From contig CAMDBI010000012.1 of assembly GCA_945889005.1 (NCBI GenBank), positions 1 through 64,000 on the forward strand: 64,000 nucleotides of DNA, in the 5' to 3' direction. How positions within the stretch are numbered: the first letter of the stretch is position 1; the number at the start of each line of letters is the position of its first letter. Of this stretch, positions 36,412-45,474 are shown one piece after another. This stretch comes from Bacteroides fragilis (GTDB taxonomy: Bacteria; Bacteroidota; Bacteroidia; Bacteroidales; DTGW01). A program made the translations under genes and the position numbers. The notes under the pieces were generated by a model that was not told where the DNA came from, ran no database searches, and saw nothing but the letters and a program-made list of their open reading frames with translations.

Positions 36412-39400
36412 ATTTTTTTACATTTTTTAAAAAATCGTTGATTGTTTCGAGTATTGTATTGCTACTATATGGCTTAGTAACAACCTCGTTGCAACCGGCT
36501 TCGATGCACAAACTTCGTTCTTCGTTCAAAGCGAATGCAGTTTGAGCAATGATTGGCAAAGTTGGACGTTGTAGTTTTATTCGTTTGGTAGCTTCCAGTC
36601 CACTTATACCTGGCAGTTGTATGTCCATGAGAACAATATCGATATTGGGTCTCGAAAGGCATAGGTTTACTGCTTGTTGACCATCAACAGCAATTATTGT
36701 GTTTATGCCGGTTTCTTCGAGCATGGTTTCAAGAAATGTAAGGCTTATTTCGTCGTCTTCTACTAAAAGAATGGTATATTGTTGCAAGTTGAATTTTTTG
36801 CTGAATAGTTCAGTCGTGTTGGTTTTGAAACTTTTATGAACGGGTTTGTAGGGGAGTGTAAAATAAAAAGTAGAACCAACTTTATATTTCGATTCGACCC
36901 AAATGGAGCCACCCAGAATGTCGACTAAGCCTTTGCAGATCGAAAGACCAAGTCCTGTACCTCCATATTTTCGGGTTGCAGAGTCGTCGACTTGTCTAAA
37001 ACGTTCGAATATAATACTTAATTTGTCTTTAGGTATACCAATTCCAGTGTCTTTTACATAAAATCGAAGCATATTTTTGTCGGGTAGATAACATCCAAAT
37101 TCAATACACCCTTTAGGGGTAAATTTGTAGGCATTTTCGATTAGATTAATAAATATTTGTTTTAGCCTAACAGGATCGGTAATTATCTGCATATTATGAT
37201 CTGGCAGATCTATATTTCTAGTAAAATTCAACTTTTTGTTTTCCGACAATTCTTTACGGGCCGAAAAGAATTGGTATATATCGTCAAATACTTCGTTAAT
37301 GTTTGTTATAGATTCGTTAACCTGCATTTGTCCTGCTTCAATTTTTGAGAAACAAATTATTTCGTCAATAATATTGAGCAAATCGCGGCTTCTCGATTTT
37401 ATGATTTCAATAAATTTTATTCGTTTTTCGTCGGTTATGCCTGGTTTGCCAAGTAATTCGGAAAAACCTACAATGCCGTTCATTGGAGTACGTATTTCGT
37501 GGCTCATGTTAGCCAAAAATGCCGATTTTAGTTTGTCAGATTCTTCGGCTTTATCTTTTGATTTAATGAGTTCTTCTTCGTAGTGTTTTTGTTGGGTAAT
37601 GTCGACAACTGCCCCCAAGTATCCGGTTACTTTTGACGAATTATCGTCAAAGATGGGTTTTATAAAATCTCTGATCCAGCAAGTTTTATTGTCGCGTGTA
37701 ATAATGCGGTATTCGAACACATAATTTTGGTCGTTAATAATTTTTACCAAACGTTGAAAGTTTATTTTCTTTTCATCGTCCTGGTTAATAATAGAATAAA
37801 TTCCATTGGGCAAGGACTTGATATGTTCGGGTTTGTAACCGGTAATTTTCTCGAATGCCCCGATAATCCAATCGAGCTTTATTTGTCCGTTTTTGTCGAT
37901 TTTAACTGAATACACATAGTCAGAAATAAGCTCAGAAATAATTCGGTGTTTTTCTTCGCTTTCGACAAGAGCTTGTTTGGCAATTTTTTGTTCGGTATAT
38001 ATGCGCGACGACATAATAATGCCTGCAATTTGGTGATTTGAATTAAACCAGGGCCTTAATTCGAACGATAAATAATCTATTTGTCCGTTGGGTTGTGTAT
38101 AAATGTTATCTTCGGAGCTCTCAACTTCGCCATTCAATACTTTTTCGAAAATTGATTGTAATTGAGGTAATGCATTGCCAAATATATCTTTAATATTAGC
38201 ACCAATGGGGTCGGTTTTAATTTGGAAGTCGCGGCAATATTGGTCGCTAACCATTACAAATTTGTTTTCTGCATCTAAAACCGCTACAGATATAGGTATG
38301 TGTTTAAGTATATATCGTATATGTTCGTCGCTCGATTTTAATTCGTTGTAAAGTTTTTTAAAAGTTTCGTTGTTCGAAAGCAGCGTTTCGTTTTGGTTTT
38401 TCAGTTCTTGATTTTGGAGCGCAATTCTCTCGTTTTGGTTGTGAATAATATCGTTTTGTAAACGCAGATTTTTTTCGCGTTCGAGTAGGGCTATTTCGGT
38501 AAGTTTTCGTTTCGAAATATCTCTAATTACTCCAATAATAGTAGAGTAGTTGCTTTCATCATGATTGATTACAGATGTACGAATTTCGACCAAAATTGTT
38601 GAGCCATCGTTTTTAGTAAGTTCTAATTCGACACTGGCAAGAAAGTTTATTGGTTTTTTTTCTTTTAAATATGTTTTTACTTTGAAAAGTTCTTTCTCGA
38701 TAATGGCAACAGAGGCATCGTTAAAATGAATGCAAAGTGAAAACCCTAGAAAATCGGAGGTTTTTTTACCGGTAAGAGCTTCAATCGAAGGGGTTATGTA
38801 GCTTACTGTAAGATCTATATCTGATGTCCAGATTACATCGCTCACGTTGTCGGCAAGTACACGGTATATGTTTTCGTATTCAGAAAATACCCTTTCGGCT
38901 TCGAGGCGTTGAATAACAAGGGTCGTAAAATTTATTAAGTTTTCGGCAAGCCAAGGCTTTTTAAGTTTATTCCCTTCTTTGAAGAATAGCGAAACGCTGC
39001 CGTAAAGTTCATTTTTACAGTAAAACCCCATCGTATAGCACGATTCAACGCCAAAGAGTTTTTCCAATTGGTTTGCGAGAAATAAAGGAACAAGTTTACC
39101 GCTAATGGTATAGACTCCGTTTTCTGTTTTTAAAAGTTTGTTTTTTGTAAAAATGTCCCAACTAATATCCATTTTCTTACGAGGGTAAGCACTTTTACGT
39201 GGGTCGTAACCCAGCATTTTGAAAATAAATTCAGTTGTCTTGTTTAGACCCAGCAGTTTACGTATTTGAAACGAATCGGTCATGGGGTCGAGATGCGAAA
39301 CCAAGGTATAATCGCTGCCAGTGACACTTTCAATTTTATGGGCAAACAGCTCGAAAAGTTCATCCATAGTTTTGACTACAATCAAATCTTTAGCTATTTG

Positions 39401-39877
39401 AGAAATAGTCTCTAAATCGTTGAGGTGGTGCTTGGTTTCTTGTTCGTTGCAAACCATGGAAGTAATTTCCATGGCACTCATTAAAAGACAAGGGTTCGAA
39501 TCAATGATAGTTTGTTGGCACGATAAATATAGATTGTGTTTGCAATCATTTTTATCTATGATAATAGTTTCGAAGCTTTCAATCTGATCGGCTTTTGAGT
39601 ATTCGTTAACCAATCGGTTGTACTCGGTTAAAACATAAATTCCTGCTTCGACTGGAGTTTTCCCAATAATTTCGTGGCGCGAATATCCGGTTATTTTTTC
39701 GAAATACGAATTTACTTCTTTGATTTTATTGTCGGTAATGCTAACAATCATTTCAATAACTGGGCTTTTTTCAAAAATACTATGGTATTTCTGAACAGAT
39801 TGCTGCGATTTGGCAAGCTCTGATTCGAGAAATTCGAGTTTCTTTTTGAGTTCAGCAGTTTCCGAGTTATTAGTCAT
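36410..39877 (-). CDS. hybrid sensor histidine kinase/response regulator with PAS and GAF domains
   Basis: The 1155-residue cytoplasmic protein reads, in order: PAS (about 25-145), GAF-like (155-330), PAS (340-460), coiled coil (460-520), PAS (525-640), PAS (650-790), HisKA with NMSHEIRTPMNGIVGFSELL (His near 792), HATPase_c with RQVDDSATRKYGGTGLGLSI, and a receiver with VLMDIQLPGISG (Asp near 1085). It is therefore a BarA/EvgS-like phosphorelay hub without its own membrane anchor. No partner regulator is adjacent. The ATG lies inside a three-unit heptamer array (39867-39887). Confidence 0.93.
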   Translation of the reverse strand: MTNNSETAELKKKLEFLESELAKSQQSVQKYHSIFEKSPVIEMIVSITDNKIKEVNSYFEKITGYSRHEIIGKTPVEAGIYVLTEYNRLVNEYSKADQIESFETIIIDKNDCKHNLYLSCQQTIIDSNPCLLMSAMEITSMVCNEQETKHHLNDLETISQIAKDLIVVKTMDELFELFAHKIESVTGSDYTLVSHLDPMTDSFQIRKLLGLNKTTEFIFKMLGYDPRKSAYPRKKMDISWDIFTKNKLLKTENGVYTISGKLVPLFLANQLEKLFGVESCYTMGFYCKNELYGSVSLFFKEGNKLKKPWLAENLINFTTLVIQRLEAERVFSEYENIYRVLADNVSDVIWTSDIDLTVSYITPSIEALTGKKTSDFLGFSLCIHFNDASVAIIEKELFKVKTYLKEKKPINFLASVELELTKNDGSTILVEIRTSVINHDESNYSTIIGVIRDISKRKLTEIALLEREKNLRLQNDIIHNQNERIALQNQELKNQNETLLSNNETFKKLYNELKSSDEHIRYILKHIPISVAVLDAENKFVMVSDQYCRDFQIKTDPIGANIKDIFGNALPQLQSIFEKVLNGEVESSEDNIYTQPNGQIDYLSFELRPWFNSNHQIAGIIMSSRIYTEQKIAKQALVESEEKHRIISELISDYVYSVKIDKNGQIKLDWIIGAFEKITGYKPEHIKSLPNGIYSIINQDDEKKINFQRLVKIINDQNYVFEYRIITRDNKTCWIRDFIKPIFDDNSSKVTGYLGAVVDITQQKHYEEELIKSKDKAEESDKLKSAFLANMSHEIRTPMNGIVGFSELLGKPGITDEKRIKFIEIIKSRSRDLLNIIDEIICFSKIEAGQMQVNESITNINEVFDDIYQFFSARKELSENKKLNFTRNIDLPDHNMQIITDPVRLKQIFINLIENAYKFTPKGCIEFGCYLPDKNMLRFYVKDTGIGIPKDKLSIIFERFRQVDDSATRKYGGTGLGLSICKGLVDILGGSIWVESKYKVGSTFYFTLPYKPVHKSFKTNTTELFSKKFNLQQYTILLVEDDEISLTFLETMLEETGINTIIAVDGQQAVNLCLSRPNIDIVLMDIQLPGISGLEATKRIKLQRPTLPIIAQTAFALNEERSLCIEAGCNEVVTKPYSSNTILETINDFLKNVKK

Positions 39878-39887
39878 TAGTCATTAG
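39867..39887. repeat. three heptamers (TCATTAG type) over the kinase start codon
   Basis: TTATTAG, TCATTAG, TCATTAG run with an exact 7-bp period. The complement (CTAATGA twice, CTAATAA) is the same family as the AATGACT units at 34521-34541. The kinase ATG (39877-39875) lies in the second unit, and a second in-array ATG lies 7 bp upstream. Confidence 0.75.
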
Positions 39888-39918
39888 GAATAAGAGCTTA
39901 TAAAATTAAAAAAACTTT

Positions 39919-40803
39919 CTATATAAAAAATAAAATAACACCAATTACACTAAGTATTGCACCAATTATTTCTATGAACTTAACTTTTTGTTTTAATACA
40001 AAAACAGAAGGTACTATAATAAGTATTGGAACGATAGACATAATAGCCGATGCAACACCTGTTGAAGTTCGTTGAATGGCATATAGCGACAGACCTACAC
40101 CCAAGAATGATCCAAAGAAAGCCCCCAATGTAATTCCACTTATTGCCTTTCGGTCGTTAAAGGAATTAAAAGATTCTTTTACCTTACGCATCATTACAAG
40201 TAAAATAAAAAAACCAACAATGCCGGCAATAAGCCTAATTTGAGTTGCAGCAAAAGCATCGTATTGTTCCATGCCGTATTTGCTTAAGAGCAAGCCTCCC
40301 GCTTGTCCGAGTGCTCCACCAAATCCGAACAATACACCTTTGGTCGACCAATGTGCTGCTTGATTGCTTGTTCGACGTGAGTAAATAGCCAACACAACGC
40401 CTAACAATGTTATAGACATGGCAACAATTTGTAAAAATTTTAAATTTTCGTTTAAAAAAAGAAACCCGCCCAAACTTGCCAGCAAAGGAGCCGTTGTCAT
40501 AACTACCATAGATAAGCGAGAGCCAATGCTAATAAAGGCTTTAAATAAAAAATAGTCGCCAATTACAAAACCTACCACACCAGATAAAAGTAGCCACAAC
40601 CATTGATGAGCCGATGCATCGAATGGCATGAGTTTGCCACGAACCAACAGAGTGAAAACGCTAATCATGGCAAAAGACAAAATGAGTCTTATGAAATTGA
40701 CCGATAGTGAACCTCCGCGCTTACTTGCTATTTCCAGGGCAATTGCCGATATCGTCCAACACAATGCTACCGCTAAAGCAGCTATTTCTCCCGCATGATT
40801 CAT
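39919..40803 (-). CDS. EamA/DMT family transporter
   Basis: The 294-residue protein has ten predicted membrane helices in two EamA repeats, the second beginning near residue 155. Conserved features include AALAVALCWTISAIALEIAS at the start and the TTAPLLASLGGFLFLNENL end of the first repeat. DMT transporters usually export metabolites or amino acids; the substrate is unknown. Confidence 0.92.
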   Translation of the reverse strand: MNHAGEIAALAVALCWTISAIALEIASKRGGSLSVNFIRLILSFAMISVFTLLVRGKLMPFDASAHQWLWLLLSGVVGFVIGDYFLFKAFISIGSRLSMVVMTTAPLLASLGGFLFLNENLKFLQIVAMSITLLGVVLAIYSRRTSNQAAHWSTKGVLFGFGGALGQAGGLLLSKYGMEQYDAFAATQIRLIAGIVGFFILLVMMRKVKESFNSFNDRKAISGITLGAFFGSFLGVGLSLYAIQRTSTGVASAIMSIVPILIIVPSVFVLKQKVKFIEIIGAILSVIGVILFFI

Positions 40804-40993
40804 TAGTTAGTCTATTGATATTAAGAAATATTGAAATTTGATTTTTTTTAAAAGTAAGTAATAATTCTATATTTTAAACATTTTCTTAATCTTCTTGTTT
40901 TTCGAGTTGTTAAAGATTTTTAACAAAAAGATTTTTAATATTTTTGTTAAAATATTTTTGTTTTATATTTATAGAAATAAAAAAAGACATTTT

Positions 40994-41929
40994 ATGTCCG
41001 ACGAACTTGATGATAAAAAGAGCAGGAGGAACTTTTTAAGAGATTTGGGTCTATTGGGTACTGGTGCTATTGCTGCTTCGGGTGCTTTGTATTTGGGAAA
41101 ACAATACGAAAAAAAGAAGTTGGGTAAAAATATTAAATTACTCACACAGGATGGCAAAACAGTTGAATTTGATGGACATGAACTTAAATCGCTTACTCCA
41201 CAACTAAGCGAGTTGCAGGAACGAGGACGAGAAGGAATTGAGGGCAGAAAATGGGTTATGGTAATTGACCTTTCGCGTTGTCGCAATGCCCGCAAATGTG
41301 TCGATGCATGCCAAGGAGCACATCAGTTAAAACCCGAGCAGTTTCACATGAACACCCTTCAGATGAAGGATTCGGAAAATGGAGCTCCATATTATATGCC
41401 CAAAACCTGTATGCATTGCGATAATCCTCCTTGTGTATCGGTATGCCCGGTAGATGCAACTTTTAAACGCAACGATGGCATTGTGCTTATCGACAATGAA
41501 CGTTGTATCGGTTGTCGTTTCTGTATAGCAGCATGTCCATATTCTGCCCGTTCGTTCAACTGGTTCGATCCGCGCGATGCCGAAAAATATGCCAACCAAC
41601 AATACGATGTTGAGCTTAATGTACCCCAGAAAAAAGGTACCATTACCAAATGCTTGTTTAGTGCCGACCGTTTGCGACTTAACGAGATGCCATACTGTGT
41701 TTCGAGTTGTCCCAATGGCGTATATTATTTTGGCGATGAGGTCGAAGATACCGTAACCAATGGCACTACCAAAGAAACTGTACGTTTTAGCGAACTTATC
41801 AAAAATAACGGAGGCTATCGATTGATGGAAGAATTGGGTCAAAAGCCACGCGTATACTATCTTCCTCCAAAAAATCCACTTTTCCCGATACCCGATAACG
41901 AAATATTGCCTGAAAATAAAACCACATGA
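40994..41929 (+). CDS. Tat-exported four-cluster iron-sulfur protein of an NrfD-linked quinol complex
   Basis: The protein has about 311 residues from ATG 40994; the frame is open further upstream, but that part is unlike the family. A twin-arginine leader (SRRNFLRDLGLLGTG) targets it to the periplasmic face. Four ferredoxin-type motifs follow: CRNARKCVDAC (from about residue 95), CMHCDNPPCVSVCP, CIGCRFCIAACP and CLFSADRLRLNEMPYCVSSC. The second cysteine of motifs 1 and 4 is replaced (Ala and Ser), so two clusters may be [3Fe-4S] or otherwise ligated. It overlaps the NrfD gene (ATGA) and resembles the B2 part of ActB in alternative complex III. TATTTTTG boxes at 40939-40946 and 40953-40960 may mark the operon promoter. 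Confidence 0.88.
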   Translation: MSDELDDKKSRRNFLRDLGLLGTGAIAASGALYLGKQYEKKKLGKNIKLLTQDGKTVEFDGHELKSLTPQLSELQERGREGIEGRKWVMVIDLSRCRNARKCVDACQGAHQLKPEQFHMNTLQMKDSENGAPYYMPKTCMHCDNPPCVSVCPVDATFKRNDGIVLIDNERCIGCRFCIAACPYSARSFNWFDPRDAEKYANQQYDVELNVPQKKGTITKCLFSADRLRLNEMPYCVSSCPNGVYYFGDEVEDTVTNGTTKETVRFSELIKNNGGYRLMEELGQKPRVYYLPPKNPLFPIPDNEILPENKTT

Positions 41930-43215
41930 AAGAGGCTATTATAAGTGACTTGACAAATCACCTGCGAATAAACAGGGCTTTTATGATATGGATGACAATT
42001 TTGTCCATTTCATTGGGTATTTGTTTATATGCTTATTCAATACAGTTGCAACAAGGACTGGGTGTAACAGGTTTACGCGATTTTGTATCGTGGGGAATGT
42101 ATATTTCTAACTTTGTGTTCTTTATTGCAACTAGTTTGGTTGGAATGCTTATTAGTTCGGTGCTAGGTCTTAACGGACAACGTTGGATTACCCCCATTTC
42201 GCGACTTGCCGAGATTATTTCATTTGCATTTGCTGCAGTTGCAGGTATGGTAATAGTTTCGGATATGGGTCGCCCCGATCGACTGCTCAACGTATTTATC
42301 CACGGGCGTTTTCAATCGCCCATATTGTGGGATGTTACTGTGGTAATTACTTACACAACTATTTGTCTGCTTTTGTGGTATATTCCATTGATACCCGATT
42401 TGGCAATTATAAAAAACAAAACAGGTTTACCCAAATGGCAACAGAAACTCTACGAATTGTTGTCGATAGACTGGAAGGGTAACGACGAGCAAAAAGCACT
42501 TATGAAAAGAGCCATGTTTATATTGTTAATATTGGTAATTCCTATTGCATTGGCAATTCATACAGTAACATCGTGGTTGTTTGCAGTAACTCCTCGTGCA
42601 GGCTGGGCTTCAACCATATTTGGACCATATTTTGTAACCGGGGCTTTTGTTTCGGGTACATCGGCAGTAATTGTAGCCATGTTTATTTTCCGAAAAATAT
42701 ATAAACTCGAGAAATACATTACCGAATATCATTTTAATAAAATAGGTAAATTGCTATTGTTAGTATCCTTTGTCTATTTATATTTCAATATCAACGAATT
42801 TTTGGTTCCCGGCTACCGAATGCCAAAATTTGAAGGAGCACATATACACGAATTGTTTTCGGGGCACCATGCTGTATTGTTTTGGTCGGTACAGTTATTG
42901 GGACTAATTTTACCAATGGCTTTTTTGTTTTTGAAACCCATGCGCAAACCATTGCCGATATTCATCATCGGACTTTTTGTATTAGTAGGATCGTGGTTTA
43001 AACGTTATTTGATTGTTGTACCGACACAGGAACACCCGTTTTTGCCTCGTCAGAATGTGCCCGAAAATTTCATGATATATACCCCAACGGCAATAGAAAT
43101 ATTGGTAACCATTGGGCCAATTATAATGGTACTTATGATTGTGTCGGTATTGGCAAAGTTATTTCCATTGGTGCCGATTGAGGAGACTGTGCATGAAAAA
43201 AGTGAAAATGAATAA
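41926..43215 (+). CDS. NrfD/PsrC-type quinol-interacting membrane subunit
   Basis: The 429-residue protein has about nine to ten membrane helices and the NrfD/PsrC/ActC pattern (LRDFVSWGMYISNFVFF; NINEFLVPGYRMPKFEGAH). These subunits oxidise quinol at the membrane and pass electrons to the partner FeS protein. Its start overlaps the FeS gene by 4 bp and its 3' end lies inside the octamer array 43203-43258. With the cytochrome c downstream, it could form a small ActC-like complex that feeds the caa3 oxidase. Confidence 0.92.
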   Translation: MKEAIISDLTNHLRINRAFMIWMTILSISLGICLYAYSIQLQQGLGVTGLRDFVSWGMYISNFVFFIATSLVGMLISSVLGLNGQRWITPISRLAEIISFAFAAVAGMVIVSDMGRPDRLLNVFIHGRFQSPILWDVTVVITYTTICLLLWYIPLIPDLAIIKNKTGLPKWQQKLYELLSIDWKGNDEQKALMKRAMFILLILVIPIALAIHTVTSWLFAVTPRAGWASTIFGPYFVTGAFVSGTSAVIVAMFIFRKIYKLEKYITEYHFNKIGKLLLLVSFVYLYFNINEFLVPGYRMPKFEGAHIHELFSGHHAVLFWSVQLLGLILPMAFLFLKPMRKPLPIFIIGLFVLVGSWFKRYLIVVPTQEHPFLPRQNVPENFMIYTPTAIEILVTIGPIIMVLMIVSVLAKLFPLVPIEETVHEKSENE

Positions 43216-43258
43216 ATGAATAAATGTGAAAATATGCAAATTAGCAAATGTGCAAATA
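43203..43258. repeat. octamer tandem array (AATAAATG/TGCAAATG type, seven units)
   Basis: Seven 8-bp units (TGAAAATG, two AATAAATG, TGAAAATA, TGCAAATT, AGCAAATG, TGCAAATA) span the end of the NrfD gene and the start region of the cytochrome gene. The family recurs at 47069-47116 and 49157-49196. Confidence 0.8.
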
Positions 43259-43266
43259 AAAGAACC

Positions 43267-44169
43267 ATGAAATTTATTTTTTTATTAATAATAGCTTTTT
43301 TGCCGAATATAGCTGGTGCTCAAGACTGGTTTGTTCCTGAGGACAAGAAGCAACAAGTAGCTCCCTTTGAGTTTACTGATGCTACACGTAATATAGGTGA
43401 AGATTTGTACAACAAGAACTGCGCTTCGTGCCATGGGCAACCGGGCAAAAACAATTTTATTCAACTTGCGCCACCTCCGGGCGACCCCGCATCTAAAATA
43501 TATCAGGCAAATACCGATGGCGATATGTTTTTTAAAATAAGCGAAGGTCGTGTAGCTATGCCATCGTTCAAAAATTCTTTAGACCCCGATCAACGTTGGC
43601 AGATTATTTCGTATATACGCAGTTTTAATAAAGATTATAAGCAACCTGAGCCTGTTAGTGCTGCTGTTAGTGCTTTGACCGGGAAAATTAAAATTAATAT
43701 AGTACATTACAACGATAAAAAAGAACTTATAGTAACTGTTCGTCAGGTAGATGGTGCAAGTATCAAGCCAGTTGTAGGTTATCAGATCAATCTCTTTGCA
43801 GTTCGTTACTTTGGCAACCTTACCATAGATGAGCCCCGAACGACTAATAACAATGGAAATGCTGTTTTCAAGCTGCCCGAAAATTTACCGGGCGACACAA
43901 TGGGTCTGATAAAATTTAAAGTAAAGGTTATAAACGAATTGGCTAATATTTCAATTCAAAAGGACACTATTTTGAAAGCTGGAATACCTGCGAAGTATGA
44001 GAAAATGCGCGACAAACGAACTATGTGGAACCATCGGAGCATGGCTCCATTGTGGCTGGTTGTGAGCTATTCGTTGCTTGTATTAGGAGTATGGGGTACA
44101 ATATTGTATATAATGTTTTTATTGAAAAAAATAAAAGAATCGTCAACCAAAACTACTAAAAATGAATAA
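43267..44169 (+). CDS. membrane-bound mono-heme c-type cytochrome
   Basis: Starting at ATG 43267 the protein has a signal peptide (MKFIFLLIIAFLPNIAGAQ). A cytochrome c domain carries CASCHGQPGK (about residue 52) and a distal methionine in the VAMPSF stretch. A beta-rich middle region (about 130-245) and a C-terminal membrane helix (LWLVVSYSLLVLGVWG) follow. The frame is open back to 43216, but those codons are the octamer array. It probably carries electrons from the FeS-NrfD module to the caa3 oxidase, in the role ActE plays in alternative complex III. It overlaps the next gene by 8 bp. Confidence 0.88.
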   Translation: MKFIFLLIIAFLPNIAGAQDWFVPEDKKQQVAPFEFTDATRNIGEDLYNKNCASCHGQPGKNNFIQLAPPPGDPASKIYQANTDGDMFFKISEGRVAMPSFKNSLDPDQRWQIISYIRSFNKDYKQPEPVSAAVSALTGKIKINIVHYNDKKELIVTVRQVDGASIKPVVGYQINLFAVRYFGNLTIDEPRTTNNNGNAVFKLPENLPGDTMGLIKFKVKVINELANISIQKDTILKAGIPAKYEKMRDKRTMWNHRSMAPLWLVVSYSLLVLGVWGTILYIMFLLKKIKESSTKTTKNE

Positions 44170-44530
44170 ATTAACTGAAATTGGAAGAATTGTTTTTGCC
44201 ATTCCTTTTTTGATATTTGGGTTTAACCATTTTATCAATTGGCAAGCTTTGGCCGATATTTATCCGCATAAGGATTATATCGGAGTATATTCAATGTTGC
44301 TCACCGGAGCAGGACTTATTGCAGTGTCGATAAGCATCATATTGAAGAAATACATAAAGATAAGCTGTTTGTTGTTGGCCTTTATGTTATTGCTTTTTAT
44401 ATTGACCATTCATATACCCGAGTTATTCTCCGATTCGACAGCTACCCAATCTATGGCTCAAATGCTAAAAGACATTGGTCTTATGGGGGGAGCATTGATG
44501 ATAGCTGGTCTTTATCCCGATAAAAAATAA
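44162..44530 (+). CDS. DoxX-like four-helix membrane protein
   Basis: The 122-residue protein has four predicted membrane helices and the DoxX-like opening GRIVFAIPFLIFGFNHFINW. DoxX-type proteins occur near terminal oxidases and redox enzymes. Here it overlaps the cytochrome gene by 8 bp and lies 18 bp before sco, so it belongs to the respiratory operon. It could be an accessory or assembly protein. Confidence 0.8.
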   Translation: MNKLTEIGRIVFAIPFLIFGFNHFINWQALADIYPHKDYIGVYSMLLTGAGLIAVSISIILKKYIKISCLLLAFMLLLFILTIHIPELFSDSTATQSMAQMLKDIGLMGGALMIAGLYPDKK

Positions 44531-44548
44531 ATTCTTATACTATTCAAA

Positions 44549-45310
44549 ATGAATAAATTATTTTTTCTGTTAAGTGTTTTTATCACAATTCAAGCACATT
44601 CGCAAGTATTTAATGGCAACCAATATGAAGTTGGAGTCGATGAGCAATTGGGCGACACCATACCTTTGGATCTTAAGTTTATAAACGAATCGAACGATAC
44701 CATCAGGTTGGGCGATTTGATAGATCGTCCCACCATTTTCTCGTTTGTGTATTTTGATTGTCCGGGACTTTGTAGTCCACTTCAACAGGGAGTTTCGGAT
44801 GTCATTGATCAGTCTGATCTTATTCTTGGTAAGGATTATAGATCTATCACTATAAGTTTTAATTATCAAGACGATCCCGTAAAAGCCGGACAAAAAAAGA
44901 AAAATTTTGCCAGTTGTGTGAGTAAAGATAAGTGTCAGCATTGGTACTACTTAACATCCGATAGTGCGACCATAAATACTATGTTGCGTTCGATAGGTTA
45001 TCATATTAAGATATCGGGAGTCGATTATATTCACCCCTCGGGTATTGTTGTGGTTAGTCCTCAGGGTAAAATTACACGGTATTTATATGGTTTGACCTTC
45101 AATCCCTTCGATTTTAAGATGTCTATTATTGAATCTCAGAAAGGACTTGCTAGACCAGCTATAAGCAAAGCGCTCGATTTTTGTTTTGCATACGAACCAG
45201 ATGGTAAGCGATATTCGTTACAGGTTATGAAAATATCGGCTTCAATAATAATTTTTCTAGCATTGATATTTTTGGGAGTTTTAGTATTTAAAAGAAAAAA
45301 GAGTAGATGA
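44549..45310 (+). CDS. SCO1/SenC family copper chaperone for CuA assembly
   Basis: The 253-residue protein has a signal peptide, a thioredoxin-fold SCO domain with the copper-binding CPGLC motif (about residue 71) and the conserved histidine in DYIHPSG. A C-terminal membrane helix follows (SIIIFLALIFLGVLVFK). SCO proteins insert copper into the CuA site of subunit II, encoded 3 kb downstream. The stop codon (45308-45310) spans the first two octamers of the GAGTAGAT array. Confidence 0.92.
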   Translation: MNKLFFLLSVFITIQAHSQVFNGNQYEVGVDEQLGDTIPLDLKFINESNDTIRLGDLIDRPTIFSFVYFDCPGLCSPLQQGVSDVIDQSDLILGKDYRSITISFNYQDDPVKAGQKKKNFASCVSKDKCQHWYYLTSDSATINTMLRSIGYHIKISGVDYIHPSGIVVVSPQGKITRYLYGLTFNPFDFKMSIIESQKGLARPAISKALDFCFAYEPDGKRYSLQVMKISASIIIFLALIFLGVLVFKRKKSR

Positions 45311-45436
45311 GTAGTTGAGTAGATGAGTAGATGAGTAGATGAGTAGATGAGTAGTCGAGTAGATGAGTAGATGAGTAGATGAGTAGATGAGTAGTCGAGT
45401 AGTTGAGTAGATGAGTAGTCGAGTAGTTGAGTAGTT
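45301..45436. repeat. seventeen-unit octamer array (GAGTAGAT type)
   Basis: Seventeen uninterrupted 8-bp units, all starting GAGTAG and ending AT, TT or TC, fill almost the whole gap between sco and the oxidase subunit I gene. The units are nearly invariant, and the order of the variable last two bases is irregular. It is the longest and cleanest array in the window. Confidence 0.97.
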
Positions 45437-45474
45437 TGATAAATTGTAGCTAGTAAGAATTTAGAAATTAAAAA

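Noticed and set aside
40895-40993. N-terminal extension of the FeS protein
   Set aside because: The extra codons are very AT-rich and hold promoter-like boxes; the ATG at 40994 precedes the twin-arginine motif at the expected distance.
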